Positions 1 through 9,374 of a stretch of 64,000 nucleotides of DNA are shown piece by piece. The stretch spans positions 1,860,001 through 1,924,000 of the forward strand of contig NZ_AUBJ02000001.1 of assembly GCF_000429185.2 (NCBI RefSeq), written 5' to 3'. Made by a program: the position numbers and the translations under genes. Source of the stretch: Actinoalloteichus caeruleus DSM 43889. GTDB lineage: Bacteria; Actinomycetota; Actinomycetes; Mycobacteriales; Pseudonocardiaceae. The notes beneath the pieces are model-generated. The model was not told where the DNA came from and did not search any database. It saw only the letters and a program-made list of their open reading frames with translations. Every line of letters begins with the position of its first letter. Position 1 is the first letter of the stretch.

Positions 1-177
1 CAGCCACGCCACCTTGTCGATGACCACCAGCCCACTCCTCCTCGCCTCCGGCGCCGTCACCGACGGCGCTGCCCCAGCATCCCCGGCGCCGTGGTGGCCG
101 CCGCACGGTGGTCCCGGATTCGGGGGCGGGCGGTGCGGCACCAGGCCGTGGTGCTGGTCCGATGGACGGGTCGGGGG

Positions 178-1335
178 TCAGGGGTTCAGGAAGGCCAGCA
201 GGGGGACGAGTTGTTCCTCGGCGGTCAGCGAGCCGTGTTGTCCGACGAAGCCGCTGAGCCGCGACTCGGCCCGTGACCGCGTCAGCCCCAGGGTTCCGCG
301 CGCGGCGACGACGAGGTCCCCGATGCGGGGGCGGAGGTGGTCGGCGACGACGGGACCGAACCAGCCGGCCTCGACGGCCTGGTCCCGACGCACGATCCAC
401 GCCCGGTCGCCGAGCCGTTCCCGCCACGCGGCCAGCACGTCGGCGGTGGCGCCCGGTTCAGTGTGGAGGTGGCGCACCCGCGCCTCGCCCCCGATCATGC
501 GGACGCCCTCCCGCAACGGTGCCTCGGTGTCGAGGTCCACGCGGTCGTCCTCGCCGATCGAGACCATTCCGTGGTCGGCCGTGACCACCAGCATGCCGTC
601 GGCGGGGAGCCGCCCGGCGACGGCGGCGGCGAGCTGGTCGACGTGCGCGAGCTGGTGGCGCCAGGGATCGCTGCCCGGCCCGTGGAGGTGACCGAGGGCG
701 TCGAGGTCACCGTGGTAGGCGTAGCAGAGCACCCGGTCCCCCGCCTGGAGCGCCGCCACCGCACCGCTCGTCAGGTCGCCGAGGGCGTGGGTGCCGTGGA
801 AGCGCCCGCCGCGCAGGACCGCGCGGGTCAGCCCGCTGCCGTCCTGGTCGCGGGGCGCGACCATGTGCACCGCGACGCCGGCCTCCTCCGCGCGTTCCCA
901 CACCGTCCGACGGGGCTGGAACTCCTCGGGGACGACCTGGGAGCGGAGGTCCACCGGGCGGCCGTCGCCATGCCGGTGCCAGCCCAACGCGTTGAGGACG
1001 AGGTCGTCCCGACCCACGGCGAGGGAGTACCCCACGATTCCGTGCTCCCCTGGTGGCACGCCGGTTCCGATGGTGGCGATGCTGGTGGCCGTGGTCGCGG
1101 GGAAGCCTGCGGCCAACGGGGCGCGACCGGTGGTCAGGGAGGTCAGGAACGGCGCTTCGGTGGGGTGGGCGCGCAGGAGTTCCCAGCCCAGTCCGTCGAC
1201 GAGCAGGAGGCAGATCTTCGTCGCCTCGGGCAGGCCGAGGACGTTCGAGGTCCCGGGGAGGCCCAGTCCGGCCAGCAGCGACGGGACGACGTCGGCGAGT
1301 GAACCAGCTCGATACCCGGGTACCAGGGGTTCCAT
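178..1335 (-). CDS. Alkaline phosphatase superfamily protein (nucleotide pyrophosphatase/phosphodiesterase type)
   Basis: The 385-residue protein has the layout of the type I phosphodiesterase/nucleotide pyrophosphatase branch of the alkaline phosphatase superfamily. A metal-binding segment, LLLVDGLGWELL, lies near residues 43-54 with the aspartate at about 47. A Thr-rich nucleophile loop (PATTATSIATIG) follows near 79-90, then YHGDLDALGHLHG near 207-219 and TADHGM near 252-257, which supply further metal ligands. These enzymes hydrolyse phosphodiester or phosphate esters using two metal ions; the substrate here cannot be read from sequence. No signal peptide or membrane segment is seen, so a cytoplasmic location is likely. 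It stands apart from the lipoprotein gene upstream on the same strand by about 150 bases. Confidence 0.85.
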   Translation of the reverse strand: MEPLVPGYRAGSLADVVPSLLAGLGLPGTSNVLGLPEATKICLLLVDGLGWELLRAHPTEAPFLTSLTTGRAPLAAGFPATTATSIATIGTGVPPGEHGIVGYSLAVGRDDLVLNALGWHRHGDGRPVDLRSQVVPEEFQPRRTVWERAEEAGVAVHMVAPRDQDGSGLTRAVLRGGRFHGTHALGDLTSGAVAALQAGDRVLCYAYHGDLDALGHLHGPGSDPWRHQLAHVDQLAAAVAGRLPADGMLVVTADHGMVSIGEDDRVDLDTEAPLREGVRMIGGEARVRHLHTEPGATADVLAAWRERLGDRAWIVRRDQAVEAGWFGPVVADHLRPRIGDLVVAARGTLGLTRSRAESRLSGFVGQHGSLTAEEQLVPLLAFLNP

Positions 1336-1481
1336 GCGACCGACCCTAGTGCCCCTGTGACGGGGCGGGGCGGTCCTCGTTGGCGGGGATGTCCCTCCGC
1401 TCTTCCGCCCGCGCGTCGGGCTGGCTGCCGAGGCCCGGTCCTCGGGCTGGCCCGGGCGGACCGGGTGACCGGGCTGCCCCG

Positions 1482-2237
1482 TCAGCCTGCCCGGACGAGC
1501 ACCGCCCCACCGTTGACGTTGGCGGCGCGGATGTCGCGGGGGCTGGTCGGGTCGTTCGGCAGCTCGACGTCCGCGCGGTCGTGCTCACTGGTCGCGTTGA
1601 TCGCGTAGGTCTCGTCCGGGGGCAGCGTCACGGTCACCGACGAGTGGCGGGACACGGCGTCCACGGTGTCGGGCGCGGAGGTGAAGCCCAGGCGGACGCT
1701 GCCGTTCTCGCTGTGGACGCGCACCGCCGGGGAGCGCAGGCGGGTCCCGGTGATCGCGCCGGCGACACCGGTGACGTCGACCTCGCCCGCGACGTGGGCG
1801 AGGTCGACGGTGCCGTTGGTGTTGTGGATCTCCAGGTCGTTCGGGATGTCGGTCGCGCCGATGTGCCCGGCTTCCGCGCGCAGGGTGAGCGTCGTGTCCG
1901 GGGGCACGGCGACCTCGAAACTCGCGCCGCAGCCCGGGCTGAACCCCTCGCACCGGGCGTGGAGGATCAGGTCCTCGCCCTCGAGTGCCCAGGTGGCGTT
2001 GCCGTCCTCGGCCGCCATGCCGGTCAGCGTCCTGCGCACGGTGACGGTGCCGTCGGAGCCCGGGACGACGCGGAGGTCGAAGTTGCCGGTGTCGATGGTG
2101 AGCCGGGGGGCTTCCAGGGGGAAGTCGCGTTCGTCGGAGCGCGGGGGCGTGTCGGTGCCGCAGGCGGCCAGGAGAAGGCTCGATACCACCAGGGCGATCG
2201 TGGGCCGGGTCCGGGAACTTCTGGTGGTGCTGGTCAT
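1482..2237 (-). CDS. Putative lipoprotein with DUF4097-like repeat region
   Basis: The open frame extends further upstream, but the ATG at 2237 gives a clean lipoprotein: Arg-rich n-region, hydrophobic stretch ALVVSSLLLAA and a lipobox cysteine at residue 26. The mature part (about 225 residues) is made of short alternating hydrophobic beta-strand-like segments (LTIDTGNFDLRVV, DLAHVAGEVDVTGVAGAITG) typical of the DUF4097 beta-helix family. Members are usually surface-anchored and of unknown role, often near transmembrane regulators. No partner gene is adjacent here. Membrane anchoring is a confident prediction; the function is unknown. Confidence 0.75.
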   Translation of the reverse strand: MTSTTRSSRTRPTIALVVSSLLLAACGTDTPPRSDERDFPLEAPRLTIDTGNFDLRVVPGSDGTVTVRRTLTGMAAEDGNATWALEGEDLILHARCEGFSPGCGASFEVAVPPDTTLTLRAEAGHIGATDIPNDLEIHNTNGTVDLAHVAGEVDVTGVAGAITGTRLRSPAVRVHSENGSVRLGFTSAPDTVDAVSRHSSVTVTLPPDETYAINATSEHDRADVELPNDPTSPRDIRAANVNGGAVLVRAG

Positions 2238-2996
2238 CGGTGGTCGTCGTCCTTGTCGTCGGCGGCCTCGGCCGCGTGGGGCGGTGGTCGTGCGGTGCGC
2301 GTGGGACACGGCTCCTCGCCGCGTGCGGGGGTGGACGTCCACCAGCCGGTTCCGTGGCGCCTTGGTGCGTGGGCGGACGGCGCCGTCCGAGGCGGGCGCG
2401 GTTGATCGCCGGCGCCGGAGGGCGGGCGTCGGGGCGCGGGTGTCCGTCGCCGTCGAGCCAACCAGATCGGGTGCGGGAGGTCAGGGGTGCCAGCTGCCGT
2501 TCTCGGGTGGAGCCAGCTGTACGGCTGGAAGGGTGATGGCACTCCGTCCCACGGACCACTCCGGCCTCCCACGGGGAGTTCGACCGGCCTCGGCTCGTGG
2601 GGAGTGGCTGTCGGCGGTGGTCACGCCGCCCCGGTGGTCACGTTGCCGGGCGGGCGGCTCGCCCGGCGGTGCGCACCGGGTCGCGTGGGTCGGAGGTAGC
2701 CCGCTCACCGCGTCTCGGGGTGCCGTCGATCCCGACCTCGGCGCGCCGGGTCCTCCCTTCCACCCGGCCGGGCCAGAGGACCCGGCCGACCACCCCTGCC
2801 TGATGTGGAGCCCGGGCGGTGCCCTGTGCTGGGGACCGGTGCGGGCACGTGCCCTGCCGTCGCGGGCCGGCGGGTCGGCTGCGGGTGGACGACTCGCCCG
2901 AACGGCCGCTCCGGGTCGCGCGGGTGTGCCGGGTTGCGGGGCGACTCGGCCCGGACCGCGACGTCGCGCTCGCGGTGCCCGTCGGTCGCCTCGCCC
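2238..2996. other. Gene-poor stretch, possible DUF397-like relic
   Basis: No convincing gene is seen in about 760 bases. On the plus strand, around 2480-2640, one frame reads LPFSGGASC, then RVMALRPTDHSG, then ARGEWLSAV. This vaguely follows the DUF397 pattern (S-[YF]-S-G-G...C...VR.[ST]...G...EW), but the start is missing and part lies in other frames. It is recorded only as a possible relic. Confidence 0.2.
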
Positions 2997-3746
2997 TCAC
3001 CGCAGGCGCAGCCGCGCCAGGTGGTGGAACTCGCCCGCCCAGACGTCCTCCAGGGTCCAGGGTGTGCCCGTGGTGAGGGTCCGCAGGTCGTCCGGAGCGA
3101 GGAAGACGTAGTCGAACCACTCGGAGGCGAGGTCGGCGTAGCGCACCCGGAGCCGCCACTGGCCGGGCAGCCGCCCGTGCCGGAGGTTCTCCTCCTGGTA
3201 GGCGAGTTCGGCGGGAGAGGACAGTCGTGCGGGGTCGAAGCTCGTCCCCAGGATGACCGCCCCAGGGTTGGCCACCCTCGCCAGCTCCGTGAGCAGCGTC
3301 GGTGCCCGGTCCCGGCTTTCGAGGAGCCCCAGGCCGTTCCCGGTCAGGATGATCGAATCGAAGCCCCCGGTGAGGTGGCCGAGGTCGGAGAGCCGTCCGA
3401 CCACGGCGTCCAGGCCGCGCTCGGCGCAGACCTGGACCGCCCCGGCCGAGGCGTCGACACCCAGGACGCGATGCCCCCGGCCACGGAGGACGGACAGCAC
3501 CCGACCAGCGCCGCAGCCGACGTCCAGCACCGAGCCGCGCACGGCCCGCACCAGTTCCCGGTCGACGTCCTGCCACGCGTCCAGGGGATCGAAGTAGGCG
3601 GCCGCCGGCGAGCGGTACCACTGCCCGTCGTCCCGTTCCAGCAGCTCCGTGACCTCCCCGGCGCCGCCGCCCCCGTTCCAGCAGTCGCGGACCATGGCGC
3701 CGAAGGCGTCACCCACCACGGGGTCAGCCTGTGGTTCTCGTGGCAC
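2997..3746 (-). CDS. Class I SAM-dependent methyltransferase at the end of the lanthipeptide operon
   Basis: The 249-residue protein is a Rossmann-fold methyltransferase. Motif I reads VLDVGCGAGRVL (residues 73-84), and the acidic residue binding the SAM ribose is the aspartate of VLGVDAS near 98. A post-core segment with SWTF-like aromatic residues and a C-terminal strand (EWFDYVFLAPDDL) follows. The start lies inside the preceding gene (overlap 3724-3746), so it is almost certainly the last gene of the lanthipeptide operon and co-translated with it. An N-, O- or C-methylation of the modified peptide is a reasonable inference, but a general small-molecule methyltransferase cannot be excluded. 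It is not the LanSA/PIMT type seen at 29.6-30.8 kb. Confidence 0.8.
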   Translation of the reverse strand: MPREPQADPVVGDAFGAMVRDCWNGGGGAGEVTELLERDDGQWYRSPAAAYFDPLDAWQDVDRELVRAVRGSVLDVGCGAGRVLSVLRGRGHRVLGVDASAGAVQVCAERGLDAVVGRLSDLGHLTGGFDSIILTGNGLGLLESRDRAPTLLTELARVANPGAVILGTSFDPARLSSPAELAYQEENLRHGRLPGQWRLRVRYADLASEWFDYVFLAPDDLRTLTTGTPWTLEDVWAGEFHHLARLRLR

Positions 3747-4782
3747 GCACGACCTCCTCGGATGGGCCCTGGGCGAGTGCTTCGGTGATGCCGACCTGCC
3801 AGTCCCGGGGCATCCGGGCCCGGTTCCAGTGGAAGACGACGAGGAAGGCGGCCGCCTCCCGAGGTCCGACGAGGGCGCCGGGACGCTCGAGGTGCTCCGC
3901 TCGCCAGGCCGCGCACACCCGGCCCACCGCGTCCCGGAAACGGGTGAGGTCCTCGCCGACCTGGGGCCAGGAACGCGGGGAGTTCAGGAAGTCGGAAGCG
4001 TTCCACACCTGGTTGATCCTGGCCGACGTCCTCGCCCAGCCGGCCGGTTCCTCCGAGCCGAACGTCCGGCCCGCCTGCCACCGCAACCTGTCCCACACGT
4101 CACGGTCCTCGAACTCGGTGATGCCCAGCTCGGCGAGCAGTGTCCGGATCATCGACAGCGAGACGCGCCACAGGGGGACTGGTGGCTCCTCGTGGCGGAG
4201 GTGCCCCAGCCAGAACAACGAGTCGGCGGTGAAGACGCCGTGCACCCACCGCATCGCGGCCGGTCCGCCGAACAGGTGCTGCTCCGGTTCGTACACCGCG
4301 TGCCGGAGGCCGCTGATCAGGCCGGTCCGCTCCCAACCGCGCCACACCTCCTCCAGCTTCCCGGCCGTCGCCGCGTGGTGCGCCGGGGGCACGTGGAAGC
4401 GCACCCGGATGCCCTGCGCCTTGTGCACGAAGTAGAAGTGCGTGAGGAGCCCCTCGTCCAGGAGCTCGCGCACCAGCGTGTGGAGCTCCCCGTACAGCTC
4501 GTGCCGGGGGCGGGACGGTGGGCGCAGGCGGTACTCGAGCCACGTGTGGTGTTCGTCGTGCGCCCGCAGTGCCGGCAACCCGGCTCCGAGGAAGGCGTCG
4601 AGCGCGGGGAGGTCGGCGGAGGTGAAGGGAACCGAGTGGGGCGGGGTGTCGTCGAGCTGGGCGGCGAGGGCCCGTAGGAAGTCGGGGACCGTCCACGTCC
4701 TGCCGCCGACGCGCACGGCGTGCCCCGATGGGTGTCCCGTGCCCTCGGCGGACCGGGCCTCCGGGGAACTGTGGGTGTCCAT
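3724..4782 (-). CDS. Stand-alone SpaB_C-type (thiopeptide-type bacteriocin biosynthesis) protein
   Basis: The 352-residue protein matches the C-terminal glutamate-elimination module of LanB dehydratases (SpaB_C, Lant_dehydr_C). It has the conserved run THFYFVHKAQGIRVRFHV and then VYEPEQHLFGGPAAM, as in the C-terminal third of the neighbouring full LanB. The ATG at 4782 overlaps the LanC stop codon. Known relatives of this size either eliminate glutamate from glutamylated Ser/Thr (split dehydratases) or, in thiopeptides, carry out the [4+2] cycloaddition that forms the pyridine ring. The operon already encodes a LanB with its own SpaB_C domain, so this second copy probably does something extra or acts with the methyltransferase. 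The specific reaction is not known. Confidence 0.8.
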   Translation of the reverse strand: MDTHSSPEARSAEGTGHPSGHAVRVGGRTWTVPDFLRALAAQLDDTPPHSVPFTSADLPALDAFLGAGLPALRAHDEHHTWLEYRLRPPSRPRHELYGELHTLVRELLDEGLLTHFYFVHKAQGIRVRFHVPPAHHAATAGKLEEVWRGWERTGLISGLRHAVYEPEQHLFGGPAAMRWVHGVFTADSLFWLGHLRHEEPPVPLWRVSLSMIRTLLAELGITEFEDRDVWDRLRWQAGRTFGSEEPAGWARTSARINQVWNASDFLNSPRSWPQVGEDLTRFRDAVGRVCAAWRAEHLERPGALVGPREAAAFLVVFHWNRARMPRDWQVGITEALAQGPSEEVVRATRTTG

Positions 4783-6104
4783 CACATCACCGCCAGGGCG
4801 CTGGGCCAGGGCAGTGCTCGCCCTGGCGCGGCGTAGTCGTCCAGGGCGAGGGCGAGACCCGCCGCGCCGCCGAGGAACCCGGCGGGTTCCCGCCCGGGCC
4901 CGATGTGGTCGTGCCCGACGGCGAAGGTCGGTAACCGATCGCCGTCGACGGCGCGGACGATGCGTTCGACGACCCGGTCCCTGCACTGGCGGACGAGGTG
5001 CCCGTCCGGTCCGTCGGTGAAGTAGCCGAGCAGGTGCAGCGCACCCGCCCAGCCGTGGCACAGGGACCAGTGGTCGATGCGCCAGGCGTCGAGGGGAATC
5101 CGGACGACCGAGGCCACGGATTCCTGGGCCAGCAGCAGCCAGTCCGGCCGGCCCAGGGCCCGCCCGGCGAGCTGCACGGCTCGGGAGACCCCCGGGGCGC
5201 CGTAGCACCACGAGACCCGGCCGCGCGCCGCGTCGGAGCGTCCGGCGTCGAACTCCTCCAGTGAGACGACGTCCGGCCAGTACGGCCCGTACCGGTCGGC
5301 TCGCTGGAAGGTGCCCAGCAGGGTGACCAGGGCGCTCATGGCCTCGGCCTGGCCGGGGACGACGACGCCGTCGGCGTGCGCGGTCGCCAGCACGGCCAGC
5401 GGGCCGGCGATGCCGTGGGCCAGCCCCAGGTTGAGGTGACCGTGCCTGCGCAGGGACTCCCCCGTCTCGGGGCGCCAGTTGGGGGGCACCGTCGACCAGT
5501 AGCGCGGGACGTGGCGACCGGCGTGCTCGACGGGGTTGACCATCGAGACGAGTGAGATCAGGAGTTCCTCGACCTCCGGGGCGGTGCCCCCGCCGCGCAG
5601 CAGCAGGTACCGGGCGAAGCCCGTCAGGCCGTCGAGGACGTCGAACCGCGCCATGGTGTCGAGCGGTGTCGTCCGCACCAGGTGGCGGAGCCGGCGAGCG
5701 CGTTCGATCACCAGGGCGTCGATCGTCACCAGGGATGTCTCGTAGCCGCCGCCGGCCCGCCGCGCGAGGTCCAGTGCGAAGCCCAGGCCGGCGACCTCGT
5801 AGTGCAGCCCGTGGGCCAGGTCCTGGCGGCCGGCCAGGCCCGCGCTGGCCATGCCCAGGTAGCGGTGGGCGACCAGCCGCTCCGCCGGATCCCTCGACAC
5901 GCGGTCGCTGAACAGGACGGAGATGCCGGCATAGCCGCTGGCCAGCGACAGGGTCTGCCAGGGTTCCCTGCTTCCGTCCTCGGCTTCCACCTCCAGGTTC
6001 CCCGCGTCCCGCAGCACGTCCGCGATGCGCTCCGCGAGCGCGGACGCCTGGCGGGCGAGTCGAGGGACGGGTGGGGAGTGCGAGGAGGTCACGGTGTGCG
6101 TCAT
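4782..6104 (-). CDS. lanC: Lanthionine synthetase C family cyclase (LanC)
   Basis: The 440-residue protein has the LanC (alpha/alpha)6-barrel signature. Gly-rich turns recur (ASGYAGIS, LAHGIAGPLA, FLGGAAGLAL). The three zinc ligands are at Cys300 (WCYGAPG) and Cys349-His350 (SLCHGWAG). LanC enzymes catalyse Michael-type addition of Cys thiolates to dehydroalanine and dehydrobutyrine to make lanthionine rings. The ATG at 6104 overlaps the LanB stop codon by four bases, which implies translational coupling. The downstream stop overlaps the start of the SpaB_C gene. All catalytic residues expected of a working cyclase are present. Confidence 0.93.
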   Translation of the reverse strand: MTHTVTSSHSPPVPRLARQASALAERIADVLRDAGNLEVEAEDGSREPWQTLSLASGYAGISVLFSDRVSRDPAERLVAHRYLGMASAGLAGRQDLAHGLHYEVAGLGFALDLARRAGGGYETSLVTIDALVIERARRLRHLVRTTPLDTMARFDVLDGLTGFARYLLLRGGGTAPEVEELLISLVSMVNPVEHAGRHVPRYWSTVPPNWRPETGESLRRHGHLNLGLAHGIAGPLAVLATAHADGVVVPGQAEAMSALVTLLGTFQRADRYGPYWPDVVSLEEFDAGRSDAARGRVSWCYGAPGVSRAVQLAGRALGRPDWLLLAQESVASVVRIPLDAWRIDHWSLCHGWAGALHLLGYFTDGPDGHLVRQCRDRVVERIVRAVDGDRLPTFAVGHDHIGPGREPAGFLGGAAGLALALDDYAAPGRALPWPSALAVM

Positions 6105-9100
6105 CCGACGTCCCTCCCCTCGGCGGACGTCCGGGTCCGCGTCCGCGCGCGGTGCCGGAGCTGGCCTCGGCGGGCCCGGGCGGCGTGGCCCAGGAGGCGC
6201 ACGCTCGCCCCCTCCGTCGCCGGGTCGATGCCGTACAGGCGGTTGTGGTGCATGTGCAGCAGGCTCCCCACCGCCATGTCCTGCCAGCCGCGTCCGTCCT
6301 CGTTCCCGATGCCGGGCAGGAGGATCTCCCCCAGCCGCCGTACGGCCGCACCGCTGGTGTGGAGGGCCCAGTGGCGGTCGGGGGGCAGCGAGCCGGTGAT
6401 GAGGGCCCGGGCCCGGTCGGGGTCCAGCAGTTGGAGAGCGGCCTCGATCTCCCGCCGGGGTGGTGCCGCCCCCTCCGGTGTGGGCAGCGCGTCCACCCAG
6501 TCGAGCCAGTCCCAGCTGCCCAGTGCGGTGAGCAGGTGGACGTACCCGGCCAGCAGCAGGTGGCTCCTGTCCGGGGTCTCCCCCTTCTGCCCGTGGGCGG
6601 CCAGCAGGCCGGTGGCCAGGACGCTGTCCGCCCAGAACCACTCCTCGGCGGCGCGCAGCCCGGCCGCGCCCCCGTACCGGGCGGCCTCCGGCTCGTACGA
6701 GCGGATCCTGAGGTCCCTGATCAGGCCGGATTCCCGCGACTCCGCGCCGAACCGCAGGAGCCGGGCCCACACCTCGGGGGCGAGCGTGTCGTCCGGGCCG
6801 TGCAGGCGGAGCCTGATGTGGTCCCACGTCTCGCGGTACCGCATGAAGAACCAGCGGTCGAGGTGGTTCTCGACGTCGGCGACCAGCCGGGGGAGGTGCC
6901 GGGTGATCAGTTCCTCGTGCACCTCGGGGACCGCCTGGATCTCGACGAACGCCCATTCCCCGCCGGGGTGGTGGGTGACGCGGTCCTCGGTGTTGGCCAG
7001 CCGTCGCGGGTCCAGGTCCGGGTGGGGGTCTCGGGTGTTCGGCTGAGCGAGGCGCCGCAGGGAGACGACCACCTCGTTGTTGTGGCCGCCCAGCAGACCG
7101 TTGCCGTCCGCCGCCTCCCTCGGGGGTTCGGTGACGGTCACCTCGCCCCTCGTGATCTCCCGCCGCAGGATCTCCCGTTGGAAGGGGCTGGACAGGTCGA
7201 GCTCGTAGACCTGGTCCCGCCGGCCGATGTGGACGCGGTCGGGGATCCGCAGGTCGTCCCGCCACCGGGTGACCGCCTCGGTCCACCCGGTGGCGCGTGA
7301 CGCGCCGTGCCGCATCCGGGTGCTCGGCCGCCAGGTCAGGGGGGAGACGACGACCCGGCCGAGCCGGACGCGGGGCAGGCACGGCAACGTCGAGAAGGGA
7401 CCCCAGTCCCACGGTTGCCAGACCCTGCCCTCGCCGCAGAAGGGGAGTTCGGCCAGGAGCCGGGCCAGGTTGGGGGCGGTGGTGCTCAGGCTCACGACGT
7501 GGGGAACCACGGGGTGGACCTCCTGGCCCGTCCGCTCCCAGTGCAGGCGCAGCTGGTCGCTGTCGGCGGCCACGACGAGTTCGCGCCAGTCGATGACGCC
7601 CTCGGCGGCGGGGTCGACGAAGGTGCCGACGGGAATCGTGTGGGGCAGCAGGTCAGGGACGTGCATCACGTTCAGCGCCCGGGGCAGCACCGGGAGGAAC
7701 ACGACCTGCGCGGGCAACCCGCCGTCGGGGTCACTCATCAGCCGGCCCAGGTCGGCCGCCGTGCCGGTCGCCCCGGCGAAGCGGCCGTTCATCGCCCCCG
7801 CCGTGTAGGAACCGATGGCGGGGGCCAGGTGCAGGGTGAAGTCCCCGGCGGCGAGCCGCTCCTCGTCCGGGGCCAGGACCTGGAAGCAGTTGTCCAGGGA
7901 CCGTGGCGGTGGGACGTCGTCGTCCACCGTCAGGCGGCGGACGTCGTCGTCGGAGAGGACGAGTTCCCTGGTGGCGTCGTTCAGCCCCCGGTGCAGGAAC
8001 TCGCCCAGGACCTCGCGGCGCTCGGTGTCCCGCTCGTTCGCGGGTCGCTTCCCGGTGGGGAGCGTGGTGCTCGTGCGCGGGTAGAGGTAGCCGGTCGGGT
8101 AACCCAGGCCTCGGTGCGGGTCGACCAGCTCCGTGAGCCGGACGGCGCCGTGCTGCCCGTAGCGGTCCGTGAACGCCTTCCGGTACCCCCGCATGTGCGC
8201 GAAGGCGTCGCTCGGCGCCGACATGGACCACAGCGCGGAGGCGCAGCGTTCGACCTCGTCGAGCACGGGAGCGGGCAGGCGCAGGGCGCTGTCCCGGTAC
8301 AGGTCGACGTGCGGGGCCGCCGAGCGGGAGGGTGTCACGCCGGTGACAGTGTCGAGCAGGGATCGCCACGTGTCACCGCCCTGCCCGGGAGCCGTGGCGC
8401 GGTAGTCGGACAGTGCCTCGCGCACGACGCGGATGTCGTGCCGGGCCCGCGTCCCGGCGGGCAGCAGGTCCTCCAGGGTGGCCAGGTGGTCGTCGTCCAA
8501 CCTGGTCGTGGAGAACTCGGTGAGCAGGACCTCGTGTGCGACGAGGGTGGCGAGGAAGGCGTCCAGCCGGTCCTGGCCGAGGCGGGGGAACTCCCGGGCC
8601 ATCTCGCCCAGGAGGGAGGAGTAGGACCGGGGGCGGTCGGTGTTCCGCCGGACCCAGGACAACACCGGGGTCAACCGCATGGTCAACTCCCTCGGCAGCT
8701 CCTCCGTGCTGCCCAGCTTCTCCGTGCCCTCGGCCCGGACCGGGACGTGGGGCAGGACGAGCCTGTCACCCCGCTGGACGCAGAGGTTGTTGAGCACGAC
8801 CTGGAGGGACGCGCGGACCTCGGGATCGGCGCGCCAGGTGGCCGAGGCCGCGTCGAACCACCGCGCGTCGGGGCGTGCGGTCTTCGTCGGAGCGGAGGAG
8901 TGGGAGCCGGCCCGGTCCGTCGCCGGGCCTCCCAGGACCGAGACGCTCGCGAGGAGCCCGAACGGGGTGGGCCGCCCCGTGATGCGGCGCGCGTACCGGG
9001 TCATGGCGACCGCCACCCGCACCAACTTCTTGCGGCTCACCGAACCGCCGTCCAGAATTCTGTCCACTTCCTCCGAAAGGTGACCGCTGGAGACGGCCAC

Positions 9101-9277
9101 GGCCTCCCGAAGGACGTCGTTGGCGGCCAGCTCGGTGATGTATTCGACCAGGTCCGCATCCGTGCTCGCCGCGACGTCGACAAGGCTCGCGATGGTTTTG
9201 TCGAACGTACCACCAGGGAGGGATGCGGCACGGAGGAAAATCGGGCCAGCGGCCTCGAACCAGCGATCTCGTGTCAT
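6101..9277 (-). CDS. lanB: Lantibiotic dehydratase (LanB, full length)
   Basis: From the ATG at 9277 (GAGAAGG upstream) the protein is 1058 residues, the normal size for a complete class I LanB. The N-terminal dehydratase domain contains the family motif RPTPFGLLA near residues 102-110, and the middle part includes SLSTTAPNLARLLAELPF and PRVRLGRVVVSPL. The C-terminal SpaB_C elimination domain includes GEWAFVEIQ, WFFMRYRETWDHIRLRLH and RSYEPEAARYGG. LanB enzymes glutamylate Ser/Thr of the precursor using Glu-tRNA and then eliminate glutamate to give dehydro amino acids. An alternative in-frame start exists at 9313, but the stem-loop just upstream makes 9277 more likely. It follows the precursor gene and a stem-loop, and overlaps lanC by four bases. 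Confidence 0.93.
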   Translation of the reverse strand: MTRDRWFEAAGPIFLRAASLPGGTFDKTIASLVDVAASTDADLVEYITELAANDVLREAVAVSSGHLSEEVDRILDGGSVSRKKLVRVAVAMTRYARRITGRPTPFGLLASVSVLGGPATDRAGSHSSAPTKTARPDARWFDAASATWRADPEVRASLQVVLNNLCVQRGDRLVLPHVPVRAEGTEKLGSTEELPRELTMRLTPVLSWVRRNTDRPRSYSSLLGEMAREFPRLGQDRLDAFLATLVAHEVLLTEFSTTRLDDDHLATLEDLLPAGTRARHDIRVVREALSDYRATAPGQGGDTWRSLLDTVTGVTPSRSAAPHVDLYRDSALRLPAPVLDEVERCASALWSMSAPSDAFAHMRGYRKAFTDRYGQHGAVRLTELVDPHRGLGYPTGYLYPRTSTTLPTGKRPANERDTERREVLGEFLHRGLNDATRELVLSDDDVRRLTVDDDVPPPRSLDNCFQVLAPDEERLAAGDFTLHLAPAIGSYTAGAMNGRFAGATGTAADLGRLMSDPDGGLPAQVVFLPVLPRALNVMHVPDLLPHTIPVGTFVDPAAEGVIDWRELVVAADSDQLRLHWERTGQEVHPVVPHVVSLSTTAPNLARLLAELPFCGEGRVWQPWDWGPFSTLPCLPRVRLGRVVVSPLTWRPSTRMRHGASRATGWTEAVTRWRDDLRIPDRVHIGRRDQVYELDLSSPFQREILRREITRGEVTVTEPPREAADGNGLLGGHNNEVVVSLRRLAQPNTRDPHPDLDPRRLANTEDRVTHHPGGEWAFVEIQAVPEVHEELITRHLPRLVADVENHLDRWFFMRYRETWDHIRLRLHGPDDTLAPEVWARLLRFGAESRESGLIRDLRIRSYEPEAARYGGAAGLRAAEEWFWADSVLATGLLAAHGQKGETPDRSHLLLAGYVHLLTALGSWDWLDWVDALPTPEGAAPPRREIEAALQLLDPDRARALITGSLPPDRHWALHTSGAAVRRLGEILLPGIGNEDGRGWQDMAVGSLLHMHHNRLYGIDPATEGASVRLLGHAARARRGQLRHRARTRTRTSAEGRDVG

Positions 9278-9304
9278 GGAGGGCAACCTTCTCGGAGAAG
9301 ATCG

Positions 9305-9334
9305 GGCTGCCACCGGACAAGTCCGGTGGCAGCC
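9305..9334 (-). terminator. Stem-loop between precursor and lanB (attenuator/processing site)
   Basis: A perfect 14-bp inverted repeat (9305-9318 and 9321-9334, left arm GGCTGCCACCGGAC) closes on a very small loop. It sits 40 bases after the precursor stop codon and 28 bases before the lanB start. No T-tract follows in the direction of transcription. It is therefore better read as a partial terminator or RNA-stabilising element that gives excess precursor mRNA over enzyme mRNA, a common arrangement in lantibiotic operons. Confidence 0.7.
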
Positions 9335-9374
9335 GGATTCTGACCTTCCTAGGAAATTCCTACCGCTCCCGTCG

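Noticed and set aside
2481-2708. Possible DUF397 gene or structured RNA (GTGCCA...TGGCAC ends around 2486-2542)
   Set aside because: The protein pattern is interrupted and lacks a start; the RNA pairing is short and no riboswitch family could be matched. Kept only as a low-confidence remark.
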